64,000 bases of DNA from JAPOKJ01 sp031421635 (GTDB lineage: Bacteria > Pseudomonadota > Gammaproteobacteria > Burkholderiales > Burkholderiaceae_E): positions 21,128 to 85,127 of the forward strand of contig JANOPA010000113.1 of the NCBI GenBank assembly GCA_031421635.1, written 5' to 3'. Below the pieces are notes generated by a model, which worked only from the letters and a program-made list of their open reading frames with translations, searched no databases and had not been told where the DNA came from. Both the position numbers and the translations under genes were made by a program. Positions 8,317-17,114 of the stretch are shown here, piece after piece; the stretch's first letter is position 1, and each line of letters starts with the position of its first letter.

Positions 8317-9571
8317 GGTTCTCAGGCAGCTTTGCGCTACTTGTGTCCGAGGTATGAAGAACCTTAGGTGTTGGCGCACTTATTAAGCCCAGGAACTGAG
8401 TATGTAAATGCTCATAAAGCAGCCCATCGCGTGCGGCGTCGCGGCGCTCGCGCTTCAACATTTCCAAGATCACCCCAAGATGCATCAGCAAGCCCTGTCC
8501 ACTTTTGGTCTGACCAACACTACGCTGCCAGACGGCAGGGTTCATCAAGTCCCTGAACAGGGACCTGAGTGGATGCTTTGGGTTTGAGAATACAGTCGGG
8601 TCCGACAGCGCGGTTCTCGTCAGCGGAATTTGCATTCTGGCGAGCACAAGCCGCACTTCTTTGGGTAAGCGCTCTTCAGTAAGCGCAGCGTCGAAAAAAG
8701 CGGTCACTTGCTCCAATGTTCGGAAAACTTGCTCCTGAGCGGGAGAAGAGGTCTCGTGTCGATCCATGGTTGGAATCGTTGTCGGGGTGCGGCGCATATC
8801 GCTAGCGCCTTGTTCTTGCTCGGCGACGATCGGGGGGTTCAACTTCACGTCGCGCAGCCGCGAATAGAGTGGCCCCTCGCGTTCGTCGCCGCTCGGCATG
8901 ATCAAGCTATTGGGTTTTGGCACGCCTAATGCTTGCCGCAGGATGGCCGTCATTTGCGGGTATAACTTGGCTACTCGTTCAGCGATGCTTGGGCCAATAC
9001 GACCCAAGATTAGAAGCTCGTCGATATCGCTTGCGCTGGCCTGAGTCCAGCATTGACCAAGCGCGTGAAAAAAGACGGCAGGGCGAAGAGGGTTGTCGCG
9101 AAGGGACTTGAAAGGGTGCCCCAGTGCCCGACTGAGCAACACGTCAAAGGCCTTTACGCCTTCCGGGGCATCGTTGTCGACCTGACGGGTTAGGTCATCG
9201 ATGGCTAGACGACGCTCGATCACGGCATCAGGAACGAGATCGGGCGAATCACTATCCAAGACAGGCCAAAATGCCTCGCGCCCTTGCAGGCGATCCAATT
9301 GTGACTGCAGGCAGTCTACTAAAACCTTCGTAAAACTTGAACGAAATTTCGAAACATGGGAGTCGAGTTGATACTTGCCCACCGAAAAGGACGCCGTTGC
9401 ACTGCGCTCTCCATTGCGCTCGCGATAGCTCTCCATCAATAAGTCAAAGCTTGCATCATCGAGATCGCCCAAGGGCGTACCAACAACGGCGACAGCCTTG
9501 CGCAATAGCGCAACAATAAGTGGATCGTCGCGAAAGTCTGCTGCGACGCTATGAGGTGGAGCTTGAACCAT
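8300..9571 (-). CDS. Short DUF1631-family protein
   Basis: The 423-residue protein matches the first part of the DUF1631 family, sometimes mislabelled thymidine phosphorylase in databases. Its C-terminal part (VRLVLARMQIPLTRTALSD then HPLRSLFRDLM) aligns with LRLQVVAIKAALLDRSFF then HPLRHLIDIIT in the full-length DUF1631 protein at 41662-43932. It stops where the long protein continues for about another 280 residues. Function is unknown. I placed the start at 9571 because the 45 residues encoded upstream (ATG at 9706) do not look like the family; neither start has a well-spaced ribosome site. It could be a shortened paralogue or an independent short family member. Confidence 0.65.
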   Translation of the reverse strand: MVQAPPHSVAADFRDDPLIVALLRKAVAVVGTPLGDLDDASFDLLMESYRERNGERSATASFSVGKYQLDSHVSKFRSSFTKVLVDCLQSQLDRLQGREAFWPVLDSDSPDLVPDAVIERRLAIDDLTRQVDNDAPEGVKAFDVLLSRALGHPFKSLRDNPLRPAVFFHALGQCWTQASASDIDELLILGRIGPSIAERVAKLYPQMTAILRQALGVPKPNSLIMPSGDEREGPLYSRLRDVKLNPPIVAEQEQGASDMRRTPTTIPTMDRHETSSPAQEQVFRTLEQVTAFFDAALTEERLPKEVRLVLARMQIPLTRTALSDPTVFSNPKHPLRSLFRDLMNPAVWQRSVGQTKSGQGLLMHLGVILEMLKRERRDAARDGLLYEHLHTQFLGLISAPTPKVLHTSDTSSAKLPENQKATV

Positions 9572-9772
9572 GCTCCCACAATACTCGCGAGCACCTCGAT
9601 TTGCACTTTCTGGGCGCTTGCTCCAGCCTGGGCGGCAGCTAGCTACCGCCAATCGGTTGACTAATGTTGGCTTGATGCTAAAAAAATAGAGAAAATCGAT
9701 TGACATTGGAATTTAACTGAATTATCTTAACTTACATTCCGAGCTGTCCTTAGCCATAGATACCATAGTTTT

Positions 9773-9913
9773 CCAAGGACAGTTTCAAGGGGAGTAGCTT
9801 CAAACGGCAATGAGCCGTTGATGGTGATTTCGTCAATTCGGGGCTTTAGGGTCCCCGGAGTCACCAGCAGGTGTTTGTCCCACGCGACAGAACCCATGCA
9901 GGCAAGACCTTGG
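9773..9913 (+). ncRNA. yybP-ykoY manganese riboswitch
   Basis: The segment carries the defining conserved blocks of this Mn2+ riboswitch in order: CAAGGGGAGTAGCTT at 9786-9800, a 6-bp hairpin (9803-9808 with 9814-9819), TCGTCAATTCGG at 9830-9841, a variable GC-rich hairpin region, and GCAGGCAAGACCTTGG at 9899-9913-side. The closing stem can form between CCAAGG (9773-9778) and CCTTGG (9908-9913); CAAGG at 9786-9790 is a competing partner. It sits about 100 bases before a TerC-family gene, the classical context (alx, yjbE, ykoY). Mn2+ binding would be expected to turn expression on. Confidence 0.9.
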
Positions 9914-10011
9914 CGGCTTTTCGGGCCGACAAGAGTTTTTGCGTTCGCTCTTTGTCCACTGAATTCGCTTAGCCGGTCTTTCCTCTGACCCGAACGCGCG
10001 AGTTCAACACC

Positions 10012-11289
10012 ATGGATATTCTTTCACTTCAATTTTTATACGCTCTAGGTGCGATCGTTTTGATCGACTTAGTTTTAGCGGGCGACAACGCGATTGTGAT
10101 CGCACTTGCCGCTCGTAAACTTCCGCCAGATTTGCAAAAGAAGGCGATCATATGGGGCACAGTAGGTGCAATCGCCGTGAGAACCCTATTGACCGTCGTA
10201 GTGGTCTGGTTACTCAAAGTTCCTGGTTTGTTGCTTGCTGGGGGCGCACTTTTGCTTTGGATCGCGGTCAAGCTGATAGTACCAACAGACGACGACAGTC
10301 ATAGTGCAAAAAATCTTTCCTCAACAAGCTTCTTAGGAGCGATGAAGACCATCGTCATTGCCGATGCAGTCATGGGACTTGACAATGTCCTGGCGGTCGC
10401 CGGCGCGGCGCACGGGAGCTTCCTGCTTGTTACCCTTGGACTCTTGATCAGTATTCCAATTGTGGTTTGGGGTAGCACCTTGATTCTGAAGTGGGTCGAG
10501 CGCTTTCCAATCATCGTTTATGCCGGTTCAGGCGTTTTAGCCTTGACCGCCGCAAAAATGATGCTGAGCGAACCCTTGCTAGAACCGTGGCTTGCTCCCT
10601 ACATGGGCTGGTCATGGCTGCTTATCGCAGTGATTGTCTGCGCCGTTATCGGGCTCGGATACTGGCTTAGCCAACGCGCGCTTGGCAACGGTATCAAGTC
10701 CGAATCAACTTCCGTCTCATCTTCACCCACCAACGAAAGTACGATCATGAAACAAGACACCACTACCCAAGCGGCACAAAAAACTCTCATCCCAGTCGAC
10801 GGGGGTCAGCCATCGCTCGCGGCGATTCGACGAGTCATTGAAGAACATACTTTGGCAGGTCCGTCCGCACCACCCATCACCGTTCATCTTTTGCACATTA
10901 CGCCCCGCTTCAGCAAACATATAACGAGACATTTGCCTTTGGGTGCGCGTGGCCGCTTCATAAAAGATTCGGCTGAACACGCCATTCTGCCCGCGACAAG
11001 GTTGTTGGATTTTGCTGGGATACCCTATGAGGTTCACCTGCAATCGAGCAACTCCATCTCGGAAACCATTCTCAATAGTGCAAAGCGCCTGGATTGCTCA
11101 CTCATTATTTTAGGAAGCCAACGCAATAACGCTTTCTCTAGGTTTGTAAGAAATTCGGTGACAAGCAAACTACTGGCTCGTTCGGAGATCCCGGTTGAAG
11201 TGGTATTGCAAGGGGAAGCATCAAAGCTTCAACGCTTTGTCTTGCCGGTCGGCGCTGGTGCGATCATGATCGCCTTAATTGCTGATTGA
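10012..11289 (+). CDS. TerC/YjbE-family membrane protein fused to a universal stress protein domain
   Basis: The first ~225 residues form a TerC-family integral membrane domain with two conserved acidic repeats, DLVLAGDNA (about 19-27) and DAVMGLDN (about 117-124), likely metal ligands. After a Ser/Thr-rich linker, residues ~250-400 form a UspA domain (TLIPVDGG start, SLIILGSQR and the SRFVRNSVTSKLL signature near the end), and a final hydrophobic stretch closes the protein. Family members export manganese or respond to pH and metal stress. The riboswitch immediately upstream supports Mn homeostasis. The gene ends one base before convergent chrA. The fusion implies that nucleotide or stress sensing is coupled to transport, which is inference. 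Confidence 0.88.
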   Translation: MDILSLQFLYALGAIVLIDLVLAGDNAIVIALAARKLPPDLQKKAIIWGTVGAIAVRTLLTVVVVWLLKVPGLLLAGGALLLWIAVKLIVPTDDDSHSAKNLSSTSFLGAMKTIVIADAVMGLDNVLAVAGAAHGSFLLVTLGLLISIPIVVWGSTLILKWVERFPIIVYAGSGVLALTAAKMMLSEPLLEPWLAPYMGWSWLLIAVIVCAVIGLGYWLSQRALGNGIKSESTSVSSSPTNESTIMKQDTTTQAAQKTLIPVDGGQPSLAAIRRVIEEHTLAGPSAPPITVHLLHITPRFSKHITRHLPLGARGRFIKDSAEHAILPATRLLDFAGIPYEVHLQSSNSISETILNSAKRLDCSLIILGSQRNNAFSRFVRNSVTSKLLARSEIPVEVVLQGEASKLQRFVLPVGAGAIMIALIAD

Positions 11290-12714
11290 TTACACCAAAC
11301 CAATCATCTTAAGTGTAAGCCCAATGAGCGCGCACGTCGCAAGTACTTGAATCACGCTGCGTTTGAGTTTAAAGAGTGCAAATGCTGCGCCGATGGCAAT
11401 CAGCGCAGCAATCCAATCGAAGCGCCCTTTAAAACTCTCAGGCCACAAGACATGGTACAAAAAGAAGAGTGCCAAATTGAGAATTACACCGACCACGGCG
11501 GCGGTGATCGCGGTGAGTGGAGCGGTGAATTTAAGCTGATCGTGCGTCGACTCCACCATCGGTCCACCTGCCAGAATGAAGATGAACGATGGCAAGAAAG
11601 TAAACCAGGTCACCAAGCTCGCGGCAAGAGCACCGGCCAAAAACTTGTTGCCGCCCATCATTAGGCTTTGCATCTCTGCGCTTTGGTAGCCGCCCACAAA
11701 CCCCACGAACGCGACCACCATAATCAATGGCCCAGGAGTTGTCTCTCCTAGGGCCAGGCCATCAATCATTTGCGTAGGTGTAAGCCAGCCATAGCTGCTA
11801 ACGGCACCTTGGTATACATACGGCAACACCGCATAGGCACCACCGAAGGTCAGCAGAGCTGCCTTGGTAAAGAACCAGGCCATCTGGGTCAGGGTGTGCC
11901 CCCAACCGAGGCTAGCGGTGAGTAGCAGCATCGGCACGGCCCATAGTAGAGTGCCGACCGCCGCGACTGTGAGAAGGTATGACCATCTGAACTTGGCATG
12001 ATCTGGCGTAGGCGTATGGTCGTCAATCAAGGCTGGGCCGTAAGACTGCTTTCCAGCACTATGGCCGCTGCCGGTTTTGAATCGTTCCGGAGCGAACCGT
12101 CCGCCCAGATAGCCAATCAATGCGGCCGCAAGAACAATCGCGGGGAAAGGCACATTGAGCGCAAAAATAGCGACAAATGAAGCCGCAGCAATCGCCCACA
12201 TCCAAGAGTTTTTAAGGGCCCGCGAACCGATGCGATGCGCTGCTTGAATCACAATAGCGGTGACAGCCGGTTTGATGCCGTAAAACAAACCGGCGACCAC
12301 GGGCAAATCACCAAAGGCGATATAGATCCAGGATAACGCCACCAAAATAAAAAGCGAGGGCAATACGAACAGGCCGCCCGCGATCACGCCGCCCCATGTG
12401 CGATGCATTAACCAACCAATATAAGTCGCGAGCTGCTGCGCCTCGGGGCCAGGCAGGACCATGCAATAATTAAGCGCGTGCAGGAATCGTTTCTCCGAGA
12501 TCCAGCGCTTACGCTCCACGAGGTCCTGATGCATGATGGCGATTTGACCGGCAGGCCCACCGAAGCTTATAAACCCAAGCTTCAGCCAGTACATAAAAGC
12601 TTCCCAGACCGTGATTTCACTAGGCGCATCTTGAAAAGTTGTACTTGATGGGCTCAGGCGTTCGTGCGATTTTTCTACTGGGCTGTCCTGATCTTGATGG
12701 GGTGTCGAAGTCAT
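11290..12714 (-). CDS. chrA: Chromate transporter ChrA (long, two-domain)
   Basis: The 474-residue membrane protein has two homologous CHR domains. The first shows GFISFGGPAGQIAIMH and the VLPGPEAQQLATYIGW loop (about residues 50-115); the second shows the related ALLTFGGAYAVLPYV and GETTPGPLIMVVAFVGF. ChrA proteins efflux chromate, exchanging it against the membrane potential, and some members transport other oxyanions. The hydrophilic linker around residues 205-235 separates the halves. No chrB regulator lies next to it, so chromate resistance is plausible but not proven. Confidence 0.9.
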   Translation of the reverse strand: MTSTPHQDQDSPVEKSHERLSPSSTTFQDAPSEITVWEAFMYWLKLGFISFGGPAGQIAIMHQDLVERKRWISEKRFLHALNYCMVLPGPEAQQLATYIGWLMHRTWGGVIAGGLFVLPSLFILVALSWIYIAFGDLPVVAGLFYGIKPAVTAIVIQAAHRIGSRALKNSWMWAIAAASFVAIFALNVPFPAIVLAAALIGYLGGRFAPERFKTGSGHSAGKQSYGPALIDDHTPTPDHAKFRWSYLLTVAAVGTLLWAVPMLLLTASLGWGHTLTQMAWFFTKAALLTFGGAYAVLPYVYQGAVSSYGWLTPTQMIDGLALGETTPGPLIMVVAFVGFVGGYQSAEMQSLMMGGNKFLAGALAASLVTWFTFLPSFIFILAGGPMVESTHDQLKFTAPLTAITAAVVGVILNLALFFLYHVLWPESFKGRFDWIAALIAIGAAFALFKLKRSVIQVLATCALIGLTLKMIGLV

Positions 12715-12815
12715 GAAGGGTAGTTTACAGGTGCGCCGCCTTCGAGAGTCAGGATATCCTTATGACCTCACCAGATCACTTCGTGTGACCAAAAGATTAT
12801 TGACGAGAACACTTT

Positions 12816-13781
12816 ATGAGTGACCAGCCTGGCCGGACCTGCCCAATTCGATACTACTATGGAGCCAAGGCCATTGCCGGCGCCCCGATGCGGTCGGCCG
12901 AGGTGCTTTATGTCATCGGCGGCCTGTATGGCAACGTGTACGCGCTCAGGGCAATTCAGGCGATGATCGCCGAAGAGTCGGCAAGTGGTGCTCAAGTAAT
13001 AGCTTGTTTTAATGGAGATTTCAATTGGTTCAATGTTTCCGATCAAGATTTCGTAGAAATTAACCAAGTCGTCGCGCAACACGACGCCATTGTTGGCAAT
13101 GTCGAAGCTGAACTGGCCTCAAATGATCTTTCATCGGGCTGTGGTTGCGCTTATCCCGATGAAGTGTCCGACATCGTAGTGGAGCGCTCGAATCGCATCT
13201 TCGAGCGTCTACACGGCACTGCTTTGAAATTCGAATCGATACGACGGCAGTTTGCTTCGCGACCGATGTTTGCTCGCTATAAAGTAGGTCAGAGTCAGAT
13301 CGGCATTGTCCACGGCGACTATGAATCTCTGGCGGGCTGGCGCTTTGATATCGGCGCTCTCAACAAGGCAGAAGGCGACCACGAGCCTCTACAGCAGGCC
13401 TTTCGGCTCGCTGGAGTTGATGTATTCGCGAGTAGCCACACTTGCTTGCCGGTGTTAAAAACCTTCCACGACGCGACAAAACAAAATAAGTTTGTGCGCG
13501 CCGTCATTAACAATGGCACCGCAGGCATGCCAAACTTTTCGCGCACGCGTTACGGCGTTATTACTCGCATTAGCCTAAAGCCCTCGAAAAAGCACCTTCT
13601 GTATTCAGCCCAATTGGGTGAGCTTCATGTCGAGGCTCTTCAGGTAGACTTTGATCAACAAGCATGGAAGCAGCACTTTCTCGGGAGTTGGCCTCAAGGC
13701 TCCGATGCCTACGAGTCGTATTTTGAACGAATTTGCGATGGTCCTGAATTGGCCTTACCGCGAGCTCACGAAACCGTTTAG
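12816..13781 (+). CDS. Metallophosphoesterase-fold protein lacking one metal site
   Basis: The 321-residue protein follows the calcineurin-like phosphoesterase motif order, but with changes. Motif I, normally D-x-H-G-N, is GLYGN (36-40). Motif II keeps the bridging aspartate (NGDFN, D68). Motif III, normally GNHE, is GNVE (94-97). Motif IV keeps H166 (VHGD). Motif V, normally GHTH, is SSHTC (206-210). Thus the metal-B ligands D68, N95, H166 and H208 remain, while the metal-A ligands (D, H and the last H) and the catalytic histidine are replaced by G36, Y38, C210 and V96. It is probably not an ordinary phosphatase. A later start at residue 25 is possible. Confidence 0.6.
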   Translation: MSDQPGRTCPIRYYYGAKAIAGAPMRSAEVLYVIGGLYGNVYALRAIQAMIAEESASGAQVIACFNGDFNWFNVSDQDFVEINQVVAQHDAIVGNVEAELASNDLSSGCGCAYPDEVSDIVVERSNRIFERLHGTALKFESIRRQFASRPMFARYKVGQSQIGIVHGDYESLAGWRFDIGALNKAEGDHEPLQQAFRLAGVDVFASSHTCLPVLKTFHDATKQNKFVRAVINNGTAGMPNFSRTRYGVITRISLKPSKKHLLYSAQLGELHVEALQVDFDQQAWKQHFLGSWPQGSDAYESYFERICDGPELALPRAHETV

Positions 13782-14008
13782 GAAAGGGACAGCCCCAGAC
13801 CAACTTTCGGCTCGTAAAAATGCTGCTTGAGGAGCGCTTCAATAACGTGCGCCGTGCACTTCTTCAGTTCGCGTGGTCCTGTCTCAGGTAAAATGCTCAT
13901 CGGAATACCACTCACCCCCTCACGGCGCCGAGACTTAGGCAAGGCCACAGTGCCTCATCTATGACCCGCTCCGTAGAATCGTCTTAGCCTACATTCCCAC
14001 CGCCCTCA
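13782..14008. other. Intergenic region with a 40-codon frame of doubtful reality
   Basis: About 230 bases without a recognised gene. On the minus strand a frame from ATG at 13900 to TAA at 13778 encodes 40 residues (it includes RELKKCTAHVIEALLKQHF). It overlaps the stop of the phosphoesterase-like gene by four bases and has no known relative that I recognise. I do not call it a gene. Confidence 0.3.
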
Positions 14009-14959
14009 ATGGCTGCTCCAACGTCCATTCCTGTTTCAACACCGCTCGCTCACCTTAACGGCGTTCGCCCCACTGCCCCGCTATGGTTTGAAGAGGCTCT
14101 GGCGATGGCGCCAAGGCGGGCTCTATGCGCGGTTCAAAACGCAAGCATTGAAACGCTGGCCTGGGGAACACCTGGTCGGCCCGGTGTGTTGCTGATGCAT
14201 GGCAACTCTGCGCATGCCGATTGGTACAGCTATATCGCCCCACTTCTAGCCAAAGATTATTTCGTGGTAGCCCTATCATTTTCGGGCATGGGCGGCTCGA
14301 GCTGGCGTGCCCATTACTCAGTGGCCCAGTGGGCGGATGAAGCAATTGCCGTGGCAGAGGTCAGCGGTCTTTTTGACTCCCCGGTCAAACCCGTCTTCGT
14401 AGGGCATTCCTTTGGTGGCTTTCCGGTGATGAATGTCACTTCTCGCTTCGGCGAACGACTGCGCCTTGCCGTGATCGCCGACACACCGATTCGCACCCGT
14501 GAGGAACGCGGACAAAGATTGGACGAGCGCCCGCGCCTTGAATTCAAGCCGCATCGTATTTACGCCAGCCCTGAGGAAGCGATTGCCCGTTTTCGCCTTT
14601 TGCCTGCGCAAGCTTGTTCGAACCTGTACATTCTGGATCATATTGCCCGCACATCCCTTAGACCTACATCCCCAGAAGGTGGCAATGGATCGGGGTGGAC
14701 TTGGAAGTTTGACCCAGGCTTATTTCAAAGCTTCAAGATGGGTAAACCCGGCGCCGATCTGCTTCGGTCACGCTGCCCGGTGGCTTGGCTCAATGGCGCG
14801 CGCTCAGGACTCATTGACGACAAAGTTCGCGCCAATATTCAAACCTATTCTCCGCCGGGCACGGAAGTATTAGAAGTGCCCGATGCGGACCACCATCTGA
14901 TGATTGATCAACCTCTGGCGTTCAACGAAGCGCTACGCGGACTTCTGTCGCGGTATTGA
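14009..14959 (+). CDS. Alpha/beta hydrolase
   Basis: The 316-residue cytoplasmic protein has the oxyanion-hole HGNSAH segment (about 64-69), the nucleophile elbow GHSFGG (S134) and a late histidine in DADHHLMID (about 295). These form the usual Ser-His-Asp triad of the alpha/beta hydrolase fold. The substrate is not predictable. Its stop codon (TGA at 14957-14959) overlaps the TTG start of the downstream PBP4-type gene, so the two are probably cotranscribed. Confidence 0.85.
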   Translation: MAAPTSIPVSTPLAHLNGVRPTAPLWFEEALAMAPRRALCAVQNASIETLAWGTPGRPGVLLMHGNSAHADWYSYIAPLLAKDYFVVALSFSGMGGSSWRAHYSVAQWADEAIAVAEVSGLFDSPVKPVFVGHSFGGFPVMNVTSRFGERLRLAVIADTPIRTREERGQRLDERPRLEFKPHRIYASPEEAIARFRLLPAQACSNLYILDHIARTSLRPTSPEGGNGSGWTWKFDPGLFQSFKMGKPGADLLRSRCPVAWLNGARSGLIDDKVRANIQTYSPPGTEVLEVPDADHHLMIDQPLAFNEALRGLLSRY

Positions 14960-16476
14960 TAACTCGTCGCCCCCACCCCTTGCATTCCTCTTTAAAAATT
15001 CTTTGTAAGATTGTCCTATTCGCTTCGATCTTTGTAGCGGACGCCGACATCTCAAAGGCGTACGCCGAGAGTAACGCCACTCTGAAACTCCCCGCGCCAT
15101 TCGATGCCTTCAGGCGAGCGGGAATTCCACTTGCCGACGTCAGCCTTTACGCAGTGCCGGTAGAGCAAGGCGAGCCCGTCATTGCTCACAACGCCGAAAG
15201 CCCATTTATTTTGGCCTCAACCGCAAAATTGTTGACAGCCATGGCAGCGCTGGACATTCTCGGGCCGAGCTATCGATGGCGAACCACGGCCTTTCTCAAC
15301 GGGCAGCTTGTGGAAGGTGTCTTGACCGGCGACCTGTTAATTGTCGGCGGAGGTGATCCTATGTTAAGTAGCGACAAGCTGGTTTCATGGTTTCAGGTTA
15401 TGCAAAAGCGCGGCCTGAAGCAAATCGTCGGCAACATTGTTCTTGATCGTCGTCAATTTGCATTCGCGGAGGGCGACCATGTCAATACGCCCGTACCGGT
15501 CTGGCACAACCCCCACCATGCCCAGCCAAACGCATTGGTGATCGATGAAGGGGTCGTCAAGGTCAATATTGCGCCCGGCCCGCAAGGAAAAACTATTTTG
15601 CTCGAACCGGCTATCGAGGGTATCGATATTGTCGATCAGACCAAGACCATCGCAAGATGTAGTGCCGTGCGAAAACCTATAGAGATTGAATTCGAAGAAT
15701 CGAGTCAAAATCATAGGCTCTTGGTCAGCGGTGAATGGGCGCAGGATTGTCCGCCCTACAAGCTGGCAACCTCGCCGTGGGACCAAACCGAGTTTTCTCG
15801 CGCTGCGATCTTGGCGGCCTGGATAAAGTCGGGTGGCAAACTCTCAGGTGCGGTTGTGGAGGCTCCACCACCGGTCAAGCCTGTGAAGAGCAAGCGTCCG
15901 ATGAAAGCTGCGAAGACTCCGAAACCACGCAAACCATTTTCGGCAATCGACTCGAAACCCCTCGTAGAATCGGTTCGAGAAACCAATAAGTGGAGCAACA
16001 ATTTGATCAGCAGGCATTTGCTGCTGTCGCTGAGCAAGGACTTTCCGCGAGAAGTTGCAACCCTTCAAAATGCAAAGCAAGTACTCGCCCAGTGGCTGCT
16101 CCAAAAAGGCATCACGGCCGAGGATGTGACCCTGGAGAACGGATCAGGCTTATCTCGCAATGAACGAGCCAAAGCGCGTACTTTCGCAGCTCTATTGAAA
16201 GAAGCTTGGAGTGCCAAGTACCACAAAGACTTTAAGGACAGTTTTCCGATTGTGGGTGTGGACGGCACCATGGGCAGCCGATTGAAGCGCTCGCTAGCCA
16301 CCGGTAAAGCCTTGATCAAGACGGGCACCCTCAACGATGTTCGCTCTGTAGCCGGCTATGTGACCACTAAAGACAATAAGACTTACGCCATGGTAGCCAT
16401 TGTGAACCATCCTCATGCAAGTCGCGCGGTGCCGGCACTGGATTTCTTTATCGAATGGTTACAGGCGACGCCTTAG
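14956..16476 (+). CDS. dacB: D-alanyl-D-alanine carboxypeptidase/endopeptidase (PBP4, DacB)
   Basis: PBP4-class periplasmic enzymes trim and cleave peptidoglycan cross-links. The 506-residue protein has a signal peptide (hydrophobic residues ~12-30, AYA cleavage), the S-x-x-K nucleophile STAK (S88), the SNN motif near 348 and KTG at 455. It carries a lysine/proline-rich insertion (about 300-330, VKPVKSKRPMKAAKTPKP) that is not part of the usual fold and may be a surface loop. The start is TTG overlapping the upstream stop (TTGA); a second in-frame TTG follows at 14980. A paralogue lies at 58472-59923. Confidence 0.9.
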   Translation: MITRRPHPLHSSLKILCKIVLFASIFVADADISKAYAESNATLKLPAPFDAFRRAGIPLADVSLYAVPVEQGEPVIAHNAESPFILASTAKLLTAMAALDILGPSYRWRTTAFLNGQLVEGVLTGDLLIVGGGDPMLSSDKLVSWFQVMQKRGLKQIVGNIVLDRRQFAFAEGDHVNTPVPVWHNPHHAQPNALVIDEGVVKVNIAPGPQGKTILLEPAIEGIDIVDQTKTIARCSAVRKPIEIEFEESSQNHRLLVSGEWAQDCPPYKLATSPWDQTEFSRAAILAAWIKSGGKLSGAVVEAPPPVKPVKSKRPMKAAKTPKPRKPFSAIDSKPLVESVRETNKWSNNLISRHLLLSLSKDFPREVATLQNAKQVLAQWLLQKGITAEDVTLENGSGLSRNERAKARTFAALLKEAWSAKYHKDFKDSFPIVGVDGTMGSRLKRSLATGKALIKTGTLNDVRSVAGYVTTKDNKTYAMVAIVNHPHASRAVPALDFFIEWLQATP

Positions 16477-16482
16477 GAGAGA

Positions 16483-17109
16483 CTACGTGCGCCAGCCAGG
16501 GGGGAGGTGTATCAGATCCTGCGGTTCGTCAATATCATGAAGCTCAGGAAAAACTTCGAAGCGCCATTGAAGTGATTGAAACTTTGCGATAGTCTCTCGC
16601 AAGACGGTATGGGTACTCCAAGCAATATCTTGAAAGACTGAGGCGTCATAGCGCGTCATCCCGATCGCCGGGTACCCACCATCCGTAGCAGCAGCGATGA
16701 CTGCGTCATTGCTTAGCATCGCGCGCGCCATTACGCGTAGGTAGTGTGCATCACATGTTGGGCAATCGGTTCCGATCAGCAAGACGTCCTCTCCAGCCGA
16801 AATGACTCGTGCACAGGCACGGGCCATTCGCTCACCAAGATCGCCGTCACCTTGATCCGTAACTAAAACCTCCGCCGGAATGCCCAATGTGGACCAAATC
16901 GGATGAGCGAAGGGCGATGCACAAAGCTCGACTGGGCCAAGATCTGCCTCGACTGCCTTCGCCAAACTGTGATCGAGCATGCGCCGCGCTAAAGCGGCCG
17001 CACCGAGCGCCCCCAGTGCGGGAATCATCCTGGTCTTAGCAATTCCGGCAAGGGGCGCCTTGGCCAAGATGACGATACGAACGGGGCGCTGCGGCCAGGA
17101 GATTTTCAA
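16483..17109 (-). CDS. TIGR04282-type glycosyltransferase (arsenosugar cluster)
   Basis: The 208-residue protein has the DUF2064/TIGR04282 signature: VILAKAPLAGIAKTRM at the N-terminus, GDGDLGERMARA near the middle, then LLIGTDCPTCDAHYL and AAATDGGYPAIGM. Family members are GT-A-like nucleotidyl/glycosyl transferases, commonly found beside ArsS and thought to act in arsenosugar biosynthesis. It follows the second glycosyltransferase by 5 bases and is the last gene of the operon. Confidence 0.88.
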   Translation of the reverse strand: MKISWPQRPVRIVILAKAPLAGIAKTRMIPALGALGAAALARRMLDHSLAKAVEADLGPVELCASPFAHPIWSTLGIPAEVLVTDQGDGDLGERMARACARVISAGEDVLLIGTDCPTCDAHYLRVMARAMLSNDAVIAAATDGGYPAIGMTRYDASVFQDIAWSTHTVLRETIAKFQSLQWRFEVFPELHDIDEPQDLIHLPPGWRT

Positions 17110-17114
17110 GCTTC

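Noticed and set aside
9914..9936. Terminator downstream of the Mn riboswitch
   Set aside because: The CGGC/GCCG stem is only four base pairs and is not followed directly by a T-tract.
13778..13900. A 40-codon minus-strand frame between the phosphoesterase-like and hydrolase genes
   Set aside because: It has no recognisable family and could occur by chance; reported only as intergenic content.
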